Position numbers and translations under genes: made by a program. Under the pieces are notes generated by a model. The model was given only the letters and a program-made list of their open reading frames with translations, was not told the DNA's origin and ran no database searches. 14,328 nt of DNA, taken from NCBI GenBank assembly GCA_026395035.1, contig JAPLZN010000054.1:1-14328 (forward strand), written 5' to 3'. Positions 1 through 5,816 of the stretch are shown in pieces (position 1 is the first letter of the stretch; every line of letters begins with the position of its first letter). The stretch comes from Candidatus Vogelbacteria bacterium. Lineage in GTDB: Bacteria; Patescibacteriota; Minisyncoccia; Phycocordibacterales; XYD1-FULL-46-19.

Positions 1-72
1 GGCCCCGCGATCAACCCGATGATTAAAATCCTCAATATCGTGGCGCTATTGCTGGTTTCGTTGATGATGTAG
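1..72 (+). CDS. hppA: Membrane-bound pyrophosphatase, C-terminal end (partial)
   Basis: Frame 1 is open from the window edge to a TAG at 70-72 and gives 23 residues, starting GPAINPMIKILNIVALL. This resembles the last transmembrane helix of membrane-bound proton/sodium-pumping pyrophosphatases, whose C-terminus typically reads close to AGPA-[IL]-NPLIKVMN followed by a hydrophobic stretch. The enzyme couples PPi hydrolysis to ion pumping across the cytoplasmic membrane. Only the tail is visible, so neither the catalytic motifs nor the pumping type (H+ or Na+, K+-dependent or not) can be judged. A strong terminator follows at 121-153. The call rests on one short motif. Confidence 0.7.
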   Translation, partial: GPAINPMIKILNIVALLLVSLMM

Positions 73-79
73 CCAGAAA

Positions 80-111
80 AGTAGTAAGTACTAAGTTGTA
101 AGTAGTAAGTA
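80..111. repeat. 7-bp phased repeat (AGTAGTA-type)
   Basis: Four and a half units in exact 7-bp phase (AGTAGTA, AGTACTA, AGTTGTA, AGTAGTA, AGTA) lie between the hppA stop and its terminator. Seven is not a multiple of three and no ORF covers it. It belongs to the series of 7-bp-periodic spacers in this window. Confidence 0.75.
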
Positions 112-116
112 AATAC

Positions 117-158
117 AAAAAACCGCCGCGTGCTCACCCGAGCCGCGGCGGTTTTTTG
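117..158 (+). terminator. Rho-independent terminator after hppA
   Basis: AACCGCCGCG (121-130) pairs perfectly with CGCGGCGGTT (144-153). Inside, GCTC (132-135) pairs with GAGC (140-143) around an ACCC loop, leaving one bulged T. An A-run precedes the stem and T6 follows it, so it could work in both directions. It closes the hppA transcript. Confidence 0.92.
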
Positions 159-215
159 TTGCATTTTTTTGTTTGAGCGAGAAGAAAACCGCACTCCGGG
201 TCCGTTTTGTCAATC

Positions 216-244
216 TTGGCGCGTCCGGAGTAACGCCGTATAAT
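216..244 (+). promoter_or_regulatory. Sigma70-type promoter for the 298-978 gene
   Basis: TTGGCG (216-221), a 17-bp spacer and a perfect TATAAT (239-244) put the start point near 251, giving a leader of about 47 nt. A 7-bp inverted repeat, ACTCCGG (193-199) and CCGGAGT (225-231), brackets the -35 element and could be an operator. TTGTCA at 207-212 is too far from the -10 to serve as its -35. Confidence 0.65.
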
Positions 245-282
245 GGGCCCAGGAAGAAATTCCCCTTGTTTACAAGAAGAAG

Positions 283-289
283 TTAACCA
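283..289 (+). promoter_or_regulatory. TTAACCA start-proximal motif
   Basis: TTAACC lies at 283-288 with exactly 9 nt before the ATG at 298. The same heptamer at the same spacing precedes tig and clpP. No Shine-Dalgarno sequence is visible here. A role in translation start is inferred only from the fixed spacing. Confidence 0.4.
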
Positions 290-297
290 ATATCATT

Positions 298-978
298 ATG
301 AAATCTAAATTCGCCATTGTTTTGATGTTATTTTTAGCCGTTATAGCTCTTCCGACACTGTCTTTGGCTGCCAAAAAGAAAGACAACAAGGAAGGTAATC
401 AAGTCGCACAAAAAGAAAACCTCCAGGAAAATCGGGGAGGCGATAAACAATTGAGTGGCACGACGACCGCCACCACAACAAAAAACGAGGACAAGAAGGA
501 GGGGGCCAGACAGAAAATCTTCCGCTTGGCCGCCGGTCTCGAGAAGAATATCGCCCGCCAGATTGCCCAGGTTAAGAATATCATCGCTCGCCTGACCGGC
601 AGCGGTTCGATTGTCGCTAAACTTGATGCCGCCCAAGTAAACACGACGGCAATCAGGGCTAAATTAACGGAAGCCAGCACTCTGGCTGACAAAGCCCAGA
701 CCGAGCTTAGTGTCGCCCGCGCCGCCATCGCCTCGTCGACCAGCTTAAGCGCCTCAACAACCGTTCAAATCCTCAAAGCCAGGGTAACCGAGGTGCGCAA
801 ACAGCTGGCCTCCGCCCATAGCGATGTTAAATTAGCGATCAAAAAGGTTCAAGAAGCCCGCAAGCTCATAAACCAAATCCCGGGAATTAGGATGATCGAA
901 GCCGGCCAAGCTACCTCGACGACCGCCACAAGCACCACGGCCACCGGAACACCGGCCACCACCACTAATAGCAATTAA
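298..978 (+). CDS. Secreted Ala/Thr-rich helical protein, unknown function
   Basis: This 226-residue protein begins with a clear signal peptide: MKSK, then a hydrophobic stretch at residues 5-22 and a likely cleavage near LSLA-A (about residue 24). A Lys/Glu/Thr-rich stretch follows (26-70), then a mainly helical, Ala-rich region with coiled-coil character (about 70-205), and a Thr/Ala/Ser-rich low-complexity tail (206-226). There are no Cys residues and no recognisable enzymatic motif. It is probably exported and may sit in the cell envelope. The start follows a good promoter and a TTAACCA motif. The 998-1276 gene lies 19 nt downstream with no terminator between them, so the two are probably one transcript. 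I do not recognise a family, and the two long reverse-strand ORFs here are shadows. Confidence 0.85.
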   Translation: MKSKFAIVLMLFLAVIALPTLSLAAKKKDNKEGNQVAQKENLQENRGGDKQLSGTTTATTTKNEDKKEGARQKIFRLAAGLEKNIARQIAQVKNIIARLTGSGSIVAKLDAAQVNTTAIRAKLTEASTLADKAQTELSVARAAIASSTSLSASTTVQILKARVTEVRKQLASAHSDVKLAIKKVQEARKLINQIPGIRMIEAGQATSTTATSTTATGTPATTTNSN

Positions 979-997
979 TATCTAAAATTAGAAAAAC

Positions 998-1276
998 ATG
1001 GCCAACTATATTGAAGAGGAGCAGGGTGGTAAGGGGGCGCTGGCGATTGTCATCGTAATCATCGTCCTCCTCTTAATCGGTGGCATCTACGCCGTCAATT
1101 CCCAGAAAAGCGGGTCGGACAATGTCGCCAGTTCCACCGACCAGGTCGCTTCCCCCGAAGGAGCACTGTCCCTTTCGACCGGCTTAAGCGACATCGACCA
1201 GGATATGAAGAATCTCGAGGCCAACACCAGTCAAGCCGATCTCGACCAGCTGGAAAAAGAGATTAAGGGACTTTAG
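998..1276 (+). CDS. Small single-pass membrane protein, unknown function
   Basis: The product is 92 residues. A 13-residue acidic/Gly N-terminus (MANYIEEEQGGKG) is followed by one strong transmembrane segment at about 14-34. The rest is a polar, Ser/Asp/Glu-rich domain ending in a predicted amphipathic helix (about 62-92). The Lys-poor external part suggests an N-in, C-out anchor, but topology is inference. It lies 19 nt after the secreted-protein gene and upstream of a perfect terminator at 1355-1381, so these two form a small transcription unit. No Shine-Dalgarno precedes the ATG, as for most genes here. I recognise no family. Short anchored proteins like this are common in small CPR genomes. 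Confidence 0.75.
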   Translation: MANYIEEEQGGKGALAIVIVIIVLLLIGGIYAVNSQKSGSDNVASSTDQVASPEGALSLSTGLSDIDQDMKNLEANTSQADLDQLEKEIKGL

Positions 1277-1279
1277 ACA

Positions 1280-1431
1280 ATGATGAATGAGGGATGATGA
1301 GTGATGAGTGATGAGTGAGAAATGAGGAATAAAGAGTAAAAAAATAGAAAGACAGCAAAACCGCCCGATGGGCGGTTTTGCCTTCTGAATTCCGCATGTC
1401 ATTCTTCACTCATCACTTATCACTCATCACT
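1280..1431. repeat. Inverted arms of 7-bp repeats flanking a terminator
   Basis: GATGAGT occurs three times in exact tandem at 1296-1316. The complementary unit ACTCATC recurs in phase at 1408-1428, with one variant copy (ACTTATC). The two arms match as inverted repeats at roughly 22 of 25 positions and enclose the terminator hairpin at 1355-1381. The arms lie outside any plausible gene. Confidence 0.75.
1355..1381 (+). terminator. Terminator hairpin after the 998-1276 gene
   Basis: GCAAAACCGCCC (1355-1366) and GGGCGGTTTTGC (1370-1381) form a perfect 12-bp stem with a GAT loop. The A4/T4 runs lie within the stem ends, so it could act on either strand. Confidence 0.85.
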
Positions 1432-1444
1432 GTTTTTTGTGGTC

Positions 1445-1476
1445 TTGCCATTTAGCCCAAAATGAGTTAGTATCAT
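1445..1476 (+). promoter_or_regulatory. Possible promoter for tig
   Basis: TATCAT (1471-1476) is a fair -10 about 40 nt before the tig ATG. TTGCCA (1445-1450) is a good -35 but sits 20 bp upstream, longer than ideal. No better pair was seen between the preceding terminator and the gene. Confidence 0.35.
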
Positions 1477-1501
1477 GGCCTAAATAGACCCATTTTTAGT
1501 C

Positions 1502-1508
1502 TTAACCA
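1502..1508 (+). promoter_or_regulatory. TTAACCA start-proximal motif
   Basis: TTAACC (1502-1507) is separated from the tig ATG (1517) by exactly 9 nt. No Shine-Dalgarno is present. The motif and spacing are the same as for clpP and the 298-978 gene. Confidence 0.4.
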
Positions 1509-1516
1509 AGCAAACA

Positions 1517-2551
1517 ATGACCGTAGAAATCAAAAAATTAGAGAATTCGGAAGTTGAGATTACCGGAGAAATTGCCGCGGCCGATTTTGAGTCGTTCCGC
1601 CAGGGAGTTATGGAGGAATTCCGGCGTGACCTTGAGGTGCCCGGCTTTCGCAAGGGCCATGCGCCGGACAGTGTCATCAGCGAGAAGGTCGGTAACGAAA
1701 AGATTCTTTATGAAATGGCCGAACAGGCTTTGTCTCATTATTATCCCGAAATCGTCAGGGAAAACAAGTTGGATGCCATTGGCCGACCGGAAATTACCAT
1801 TACCAAGATTGCCGCTGGAAATCCGCTCGGGTTCAAGGTCAAGACCGCCGTCATGCCGGAAATGAAACTGCCGGATTATCAAAAAATCGCCAAGAAAGAA
1901 AACGCCAAGCCGGCCGAACCGGCGGAAGTAACGGAAACCGAGATTGACGAGGTAATTAATGAGATTAGAAAGAACCGCGCCCACGATAAATACCACGCGG
2001 ACGGACACGAGAATAAGGAAGGCGAAGAAGTCCCCCTACCGGAATTAACCGACGAGTTCGCGAAGACGCTCGGTAATTTCGAGTCGGTCGTCGACCTGAG
2101 AACCAAGGTCGGAGAGAATGTCGGACTCGACAAGAAACGGCGAAACGCCGAGAAAAAGCGACTAACCATAATGGAAGAGATCATCAAGGGATCGACGGTT
2201 GATCTCCCGCGCGCCCTTATTGAAAGCGAACTCGGAAAAATGGAACACGATATGCGGGCTCACCTTGAATCAATGGGACTTAAATTTGAAGATTACCTGT
2301 CCCATCTGAAAAAAACAATCGAAGAGATGCGCCAAGACTGGGAGCCGGAAGCGATCAAGCGCGCCAAATTCGGTTTGATCCTGACCAAGGTCGCCGAAAC
2401 GGAGAAGATCGAAGCTGATCCAAAAGAGCTCGAACATGAATCAAAACACCTACTGGATCAATACCAAGATGCCGACCCTGAACGGATCCGCGCCTATATC
2501 GAAGGAATGCTGAAGAACGAAGCCACCTTCAAATTCTTAGAAAATTGCTAA
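1517..2551 (+). CDS. tig: Trigger factor lacking the PPIase domain
   Basis: Trigger factor is the ribosome-bound chaperone that meets nascent chains at the exit tunnel. The N-terminal ribosome-binding domain is intact: the signature VPGFRKGHAP (residues 41-50) is the ribosome-docking loop. The C-terminal chaperone region is recognisable from LPELTDEFAKTLG (174-186) onward, with long helices to the end. Between about residues 150 and 173, where most family members carry a roughly 100-residue FKBP-type peptidyl-prolyl isomerase domain, there is only a short charged linker (RKNRAHDKYHADGHENKEGE). Total length is 344 residues, against about 430 for the E. coli protein. So this form probably keeps ribosome binding and holdase activity but cannot be a prolyl isomerase. 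Its last seven codons lie in a 21-bp perfect hairpin. clpP follows 176 nt downstream with its own promoter. Confidence 0.93.
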   Translation: MTVEIKKLENSEVEITGEIAAADFESFRQGVMEEFRRDLEVPGFRKGHAPDSVISEKVGNEKILYEMAEQALSHYYPEIVRENKLDAIGRPEITITKIAAGNPLGFKVKTAVMPEMKLPDYQKIAKKENAKPAEPAEVTETEIDEVINEIRKNRAHDKYHADGHENKEGEEVPLPELTDEFAKTLGNFESVVDLRTKVGENVGLDKKRRNAEKKRLTIMEEIIKGSTVDLPRALIESELGKMEHDMRAHLESMGLKFEDYLSHLKKTIEEMRQDWEPEAIKRAKFGLILTKVAETEKIEADPKELEHESKHLLDQYQDADPERIRAYIEGMLKNEATFKFLENC

Positions 2552-2571
2552 ATTTTCTAAGAATTTGAAGG
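2526..2571. repeat. 21-bp perfect inverted repeat across the tig stop codon
   Basis: Arms at 2526-2546 and 2551-2571 are perfectly complementary around a 4-nt GCTA loop. The TAA stop (2549-2551) sits at the tip. The stem is A/T-rich, and no proper T-tract follows, only A-rich DNA. It may act as an mRNA 3' end or stabiliser, or be the product of a fold-back duplication; it is not a textbook terminator. Confidence 0.85.
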
Positions 2572-2580
2572 AAAAATGTA

Positions 2581-2670
2581 GAATGAAAAATGAAAAATAA
2601 GAATTCTTTCATTTTTCGTACCTTTATTTTTCACTTTTCACTTTTCACTTTTCATTTGACATTTGACATT
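2581..2670. repeat. 7-bp phased repeats upstream of clpP
   Basis: TGAAAAA occurs twice in phase (2584-2597). After an AAGAATTCTT palindrome centre, TTTTCAC-type heptamers follow (about 2627-2654) and then CATTTGA repeats (2653-2670). The two sides are partly complementary. The distal repeats run into the clpP -35 region. Confidence 0.7.
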
Positions 2671-2697
2671 GAGTCTAACCACTAAACTTAATATAAT
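2669..2697 (+). promoter_or_regulatory. Sigma70-type promoter for clpP
   Basis: TTGAGT (2669-2674), a 17-bp spacer and a perfect TATAAT (2692-2697) place the start near 2704, giving a leader of about 24 nt. Two TTGACA hexamers just upstream (2656-2661, 2663-2668) are 23-30 bp from the -10 and belong to the 7-bp repeat tract. Confidence 0.65.
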
Positions 2698-2712
2698 TAA
2701 ATAGTTATCCGC

Positions 2713-2719
2713 TTAACCA
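2713..2719 (+). promoter_or_regulatory. TTAACCA start-proximal motif
   Basis: TTAACC (2713-2718) lies 9 nt before the clpP ATG at 2728. This is the third copy at this exact spacing. The distance to the predicted transcription start differs in each of the three genes, while the distance to the ATG does not. Confidence 0.4.
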
Positions 2720-2727
2720 CCAAACTT

Positions 2728-3309
2728 ATGCTTATTCCCACCGTCATCGAGAAGTCCAGTATGGGCGAGCGCGCCTATGACATTTACTCGCGTCTGTTGC
2801 GCGACCGAATCGTCTTTTTGGGCGGTCCGATCGACGACAATGTCGCCAACATCATTATTGCCCAACTCTTATTCCTCGAATCGGAGGATGCCAAGAAGGA
2901 TATTACTCTCTATATCAATTCTCCGGGCGGATCGGTAACCGCCGCCATGGCGATTATCGACACTATGAACTATTTGGGGGCGCCCGTTTCAACGGTTTGC
3001 GTCGGCATGGCCGCCTCCGCCGCAGCCATGATCCTGGCCGCCGGTACGAAGGGCAAACGGTTGTCTTTGCCAAACGCTGAAGTCATGATTCACCAACCCC
3101 TAGGCGGGATCGAGGGTCAGGCCGCCGATATCGCCATCACCGCCAAGCACATTCTGCAAACGCGCGATAGTTTGAACAAAATGCTCGCCGCCGCCACCGG
3201 TAAACCACTTTCACAGATCGAAAAAGACACCGACCGCGATTTCTTCATGACCGCCAAGGAAGCCAAGGAGTACGGCATTATCGACGAGATCATCGGAAAA
3301 AAGAAGTAA
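2728..3309 (+). CDS. clpP: ATP-dependent Clp protease proteolytic subunit
   Basis: ClpP forms the double-heptamer serine protease barrel that degrades substrates fed by a Clp ATPase. The 193 residues align without gaps to mature E. coli ClpP. Ser97 lies in GMAASAAA, His122 in MIHQPLGG and Asp171 in DTDRD, the complete triad at the canonical positions. The oxyanion-side motif [11 protein letters not shown] (residues 64-74) and the hydrophobic-groove region are present. The protein starts at residue 1 of the mature form, so there is no N-terminal propeptide to remove. No clpX neighbour is in the window. The gene has its own promoter, and a terminator lies at 3504-3536 beyond a palindromic-repeat cluster. 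Confidence 0.97.
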   Translation: MLIPTVIEKSSMGERAYDIYSRLLRDRIVFLGGPIDDNVANIIIAQLLFLESEDAKKDITLYINSPGGSVTAAMAIIDTMNYLGAPVSTVCVGMAASAAAMILAAGTKGKRLSLPNAEVMIHQPLGGIEGQAADIAITAKHILQTRDSLNKMLAAATGKPLSQIEKDTDRDFFMTAKEAKEYGIIDEIIGKKK

Positions 3310-3318
3310 GCCAGTGAC

Positions 3319-3379
3319 AAATTGACAGGTACTCCTGTCATCCCGGACCGCCCGTACTCGGGCGACGATCCGGGATCCA
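3319..3379. repeat. Palindromic intergenic repeat, copy A
   Basis: A 7-bp hairpin (TGACAGG/CCTGTCA) is followed by a GTCATCCCGGA ... TCCGGGATCCAG palindrome. The first roughly 29 nt match those at 12921-12949 with one difference. The shape is that of the GTCATCCCGG...CCGGGATCCAG palindromic repeats known from many bacterial genomes. Confidence 0.7.
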
Positions 3380-3416
3380 GTAAGACGAGTGACGAATAAA
3401 AAAAGACTTCTTGAAT

Positions 3417-3463
3417 TGTCATCCTCGGGGCCGACGGTACTCCGGAGGCAACCGGGGATCCAG
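3417..3463. repeat. Palindromic intergenic repeat, copy B (diverged)
   Basis: TTGTCATCCTCGGGG at the left and CCGGGGATCCAGGA at the right carry the same end modules as copy A, with a different GC-rich centre. It lies 37 nt after copy A in the same orientation. Confidence 0.6.
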
Positions 3464-3477
3464 GACATGATTCCTAG

Positions 3478-3501
3478 ATTCCCGCCTGCGCGGGAATGAC
3501 A
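3478..3501. repeat. Palindromic intergenic repeat, copy C
   Basis: ATTCCCGC and GCGGGAAT pair across a short centre, followed by GACAC. Its GCGGGAATGAC is found in reverse complement at 13678-13688, and the ...GGAATGACAC end recurs at 10155-10165. Confidence 0.65.
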
Positions 3502-3503
3502 CA

Positions 3504-3536
3504 ATACAAAAAACCGCCAATGACGGTTTTTTGTAT
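3504..3536 (+). terminator. Bidirectional terminator after clpP and its repeat cluster
   Basis: ATACAAAAAACCG (3504-3516) pairs perfectly with CGGTTTTTTGTAT (3524-3536) across a 7-nt loop. The A6/T6 runs are in the stem, so both strands could be terminated. Confidence 0.9.
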
Positions 3537-3557
3537 GCGAATTTCATGGTCTAAACT

Positions 3558-3582
3558 TAATTCGTCATTCGTAATTCGTAAT
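3558..3582. repeat. 7-bp phased repeat (TAATTCG-type)
   Basis: TAATTCG, TCATTCG, TAATTCG and TAAT are in strict 7-bp phase just upstream of the promoter of the 3660-3908 gene. Together with the clpP-distal repeats and terminator, this accounts for most of the 350-nt gene-free stretch 3310-3659. Confidence 0.75.
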
Positions 3583-3597
3583 TTTTTTAGTTGTCCC

Positions 3598-3625
3598 TTG
3601 TCCGCCACCGCCATCGTTATATAAT
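3598..3625 (+). promoter_or_regulatory. Promoter for the 3660-3908 gene
   Basis: TTGTCC (3598-3603), a 16-bp spacer and a perfect TATAAT (3620-3625) predict a start near 3632 and a leader of about 28 nt. Confidence 0.6.
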
Positions 3626-3659
3626 TAACCTGGACTAATTAATAGCTTAAACAAACAAA

Positions 3660-3908
3660 ATGGAACCAAACGAATTAACCAATCCTTCATCCGCTCCCGC
3701 GACCACCATTGAACCAGTCTCGATGCCAATTGCTCCCACCCCGATAATCGAACCAACACCGATGCCAACCACGGCTCCCAGCCAAGCGTCACCGGTACCA
3801 GGACCACTCGTCCAACCGACAACCGAAGGACGATCGCTGATGTTTTGGGTGATAGTCTTGATTATTATTTTGGCGATCATCTATTTCGGCTACTCGGCCT
3901 TAAAATAA
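3660..3908 (+). CDS. Small Pro/Thr-rich tail-anchored protein, unknown function
   Basis: The product is 82 residues. Positions 1-57 are disordered-looking and rich in Pro, Thr, Ala and Ser (repeated PTP and PMP runs). One strong transmembrane helix follows at about 60-80 and ends in the short tail SALK. With no N-terminal signal, the likely topology is a C-terminal anchor with the Pro-rich part on one membrane face; which face cannot be told. It has its own promoter (3598-3625) and terminator (3940-3971), so it is a single-gene unit. The Pro-rich segment could be a spacer or linker. I do not recognise a family. The opposite-strand ORFs here are shadows. Confidence 0.75.
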   Translation: MEPNELTNPSSAPATTIEPVSMPIAPTPIIEPTPMPTTAPSQASPVPGPLVQPTTEGRSLMFWVIVLIIILAIIYFGYSALK

Positions 3909-3939
3909 AACCGATTTTGTGTCCTAAAATAGCAACCGC

Positions 3940-3971
3940 AAAAAGCGTTCGGCTCATTCCGGGCGTTTTTT
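3940..3971 (+). terminator. Terminator after the 3660-3908 gene, abutting the rny promoter
   Basis: A 13-bp stem, AAAAAGCGTTCGG (3940-3952) with CCGGGCGTTTTTT (3959-3971), closes a CTCATT loop. Three pairs are G-U in RNA. The last T is also the first base of the rny -35 element TTGACA. Confidence 0.8.
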
Positions 3972-3998
3972 GACACCCCAGGGAACATCTGATACTAT
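3970..3998 (+). promoter_or_regulatory. Promoter for rny
   Basis: A perfect TTGACA (3970-3975), a 17-bp spacer and TACTAT (3993-3998) predict a start near 4005. The rny leader would be about 170 nt, much longer than others in the window. Confidence 0.6.
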
Positions 3999-4113
3999 GG
4001 TATTATTCTTATTAAAATATGTAACCGTACCGTTCCTTTCCGAAAATTACTGCTGAATTAAATTAGATTATCTTGGCTCGTACCCTAAAAAACCTAGCAT
4101 TTAAGCCAAAAAA

Positions 4114-4174
4114 CTGCCGCTAAAAGGCAGGAGTCTAAGCGTGTGATTTTTCAGAAAGGCGGTGCTTAACCGCT
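4114..4174 (+). promoter_or_regulatory. Structured rny leader with strong, partly hidden SD
   Basis: AAAGGCGGTG (4155-4164) differs by one base from the full anti-SD complement AAAGGAGGTG and is the only strong SD in the window. Its 3' part is in a hairpin, GCGGT (4159-4163) with ACCGC (4169-4173), that touches the ATG at 4175. A second hairpin, CTGCC/GGCAG, lies at 4114-4130. This geometry suggests translational control of rny. The rest of the gene-free 3999-4113 stretch shows nothing I can name. Confidence 0.5.
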
Positions 4175-5704
4175 ATGAATTTAGTAACTGTAGTATTTAT
4201 CACCGGCGTGGTGGGAATCTCCGGCATCGCGATCGGCTATTTCCTGCGCTGGCTCGTCACTTTGGGACAAAAGGGGTCCATGGAATTGACCATCAAGCAG
4301 GCCATGCTTGAAGCCAAGGACAAGGCTCAAAAGATTACCGACCTGGCCGAGCATGAAGCCGCCCGGCTGTTGGAGGAAGCCAGGCGCCAAGAGCGGGAAA
4401 AGGATGCCCAGCTAAAGAAAATGGAGGAACGGCTGGTCAAAAAAGACGACTTGCTCGACCAGCGCCAGACCGATATTGATCGCGAAGCCGAAAATATCAA
4501 AAGAAAGATTGAGGAGGTCAAAGAGATCAAAGAACGGGTTCTCGGGATGGAGGAAACCAAGAAAAAGGAGCTCGAGCGGGTAGCGCGCCTAACCGTCGAG
4601 GAAGCCAAAGAAGAGCTGGTCAAAAAGATCGAACGGGATAACGAAGAAGATCTGTCCGTCCGCTTGCGCAAAATGGACATGATCGGCGCCGAAAAAATGG
4701 AACAAAAAGCCAAGGATATCCTCTCCTCGGTTATTCAGCGTCTGTCCACTTCGACCGTACCGGATGTCATGTCTACCACTGTTGATATACCCTCAGACGA
4801 CATCAAGGGTAAGATTATCGGCAAAGAAGGCCGGAACATTCGGGCTTTTGAAAAAGCCACCGGAGTAGAAGTGATTATCGACGATACACCAAATTCCATC
4901 GTCCTCTCGTCGTTTGATCCGGTTCGCCGGCAAATCGCCCGCGTCGCCCTGGAAGAATTGATTCGCGATGGACGCATCCAGCCAGCTAAAATCGAAGAGC
5001 TCGTCGCCAAAGCCAAGGAAGAGATTTCCAAGATCATCAAAGAAAAAGGCGAGGCTGCTGTTTACGAAGCCGGCGTCTTCAATCTGGACCCGCGCATCGT
5101 CATCATTCTCGGTCGTTTGCATTTCCGCACCAGTTATGGCCAAAATGTTCTACAACACTCGCTCGAGATGGCTCATCTTTCGGGCATGCTGGCCGAAGAA
5201 CTGGGTGGTGATGTACAGATCGCCAAAGCCGGCGCGCTCTTGCACGATATCGGCAAGGCGATTGACCACGAAGTGTCCGGTACTCATGTGGAAATTGGCA
5301 AACGGATCCTGGAAAAGTTCAACGCCGATCCGCGTATCGTGAAAGCGATGCAGTCGCACCACGAGGAATACCCCTATGAAACACTAGAGTCCGTTATCGT
5401 TAAGGTCGCCGACTCCATTTCCGGCAGTCGCCCGGGTGCTCGCCGCGATAGTATCGAGAATTACCTCAAGCGCCTGAAGGACCTCGAAGACATTGCTAAT
5501 TCCTTCACCGGCATCGAAAAATCCTACGCCATCCAAGCCGGCCGTGAACTGCGCGTCTTTGTGCGACCGGACGATGTCAGCGATCTGGAAGCACGAAATC
5601 TGGCCCGCCAAGTCGCCCTGCGTATCGAAAACGAACTCAAATACCCCGGTGAGATCAAAATCACCGTCATCCGCGAGAGTCGAGTGATCGAATTCGCCCG
5701 CTAG
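4175..5704 (+). CDS. rny: Ribonuclease Y
   Basis: RNase Y is the membrane-anchored endoribonuclease that starts bulk mRNA decay in many bacteria lacking RNase E. All family parts are in order in 509 residues: an N-terminal transmembrane helix (about 4-27), a long charged coiled coil (about 35-185), a KH RNA-binding domain with the GxxG loop in IIGKEGRNIRAF (214-225), and an HD metal-dependent phosphohydrolase domain with H357-D358 in LLHDIGKAIDHE. The C-terminal region (about 420-509) also matches the family. Length is close to the usual 510-520. The start is fixed by the SD and the TM helix. The gene has its own promoter, a 170-nt leader and a terminator at 5769-5802, so it is monocistronic. 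Confidence 0.97.
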   Translation: MNLVTVVFITGVVGISGIAIGYFLRWLVTLGQKGSMELTIKQAMLEAKDKAQKITDLAEHEAARLLEEARRQEREKDAQLKKMEERLVKKDDLLDQRQTDIDREAENIKRKIEEVKEIKERVLGMEETKKKELERVARLTVEEAKEELVKKIERDNEEDLSVRLRKMDMIGAEKMEQKAKDILSSVIQRLSTSTVPDVMSTTVDIPSDDIKGKIIGKEGRNIRAFEKATGVEVIIDDTPNSIVLSSFDPVRRQIARVALEELIRDGRIQPAKIEELVAKAKEEISKIIKEKGEAAVYEAGVFNLDPRIVIILGRLHFRTSYGQNVLQHSLEMAHLSGMLAEELGGDVQIAKAGALLHDIGKAIDHEVSGTHVEIGKRILEKFNADPRIVKAMQSHHEEYPYETLESVIVKVADSISGSRPGARRDSIENYLKRLKDLEDIANSFTGIEKSYAIQAGRELRVFVRPDDVSDLEARNLARQVALRIENELKYPGEIKITVIRESRVIEFAR

Positions 5705-5716
5705 CGCTACCCGATG

Positions 5717-5748
5717 CGAATCTACGAATGAATGCGAATGATACGAAT
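5717..5748. repeat. CGAAT repeats after rny
   Basis: CGAAT occurs four times (5717, 5725, 5735, 5744), spaced 8, 10 and 9 bp, between the rny stop and its terminator. It is similar in style to the 7-bp tracts elsewhere but not strictly phased. Confidence 0.5.
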
Positions 5749-5768
5749 GGCTACGGATAATTAAATCT

Positions 5769-5802
5769 CACAAAAAAGCCCCACGAGTGGGGCTTTTTTG
5801 TG
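5769..5802. terminator. Bidirectional terminator between rny and HU
   Basis: CACAAAAAAGCCCCA (5769-5783) pairs perfectly with TGGGGCTTTTTTGTG (5788-5802) around CGAG. It lies between convergent genes (rny plus, HU minus) and has A6/T6 in the stem, so it can serve both. Confidence 0.93.
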
Positions 5803-5816
5803 TGTGGGGAAACTTT

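Noticed and set aside
2584..2670. CRISPR-like short repeats
   Set aside because: Units of 7 bp with no spacers of constant length, no leader and no cas genes. These are tandem low-complexity repeats.
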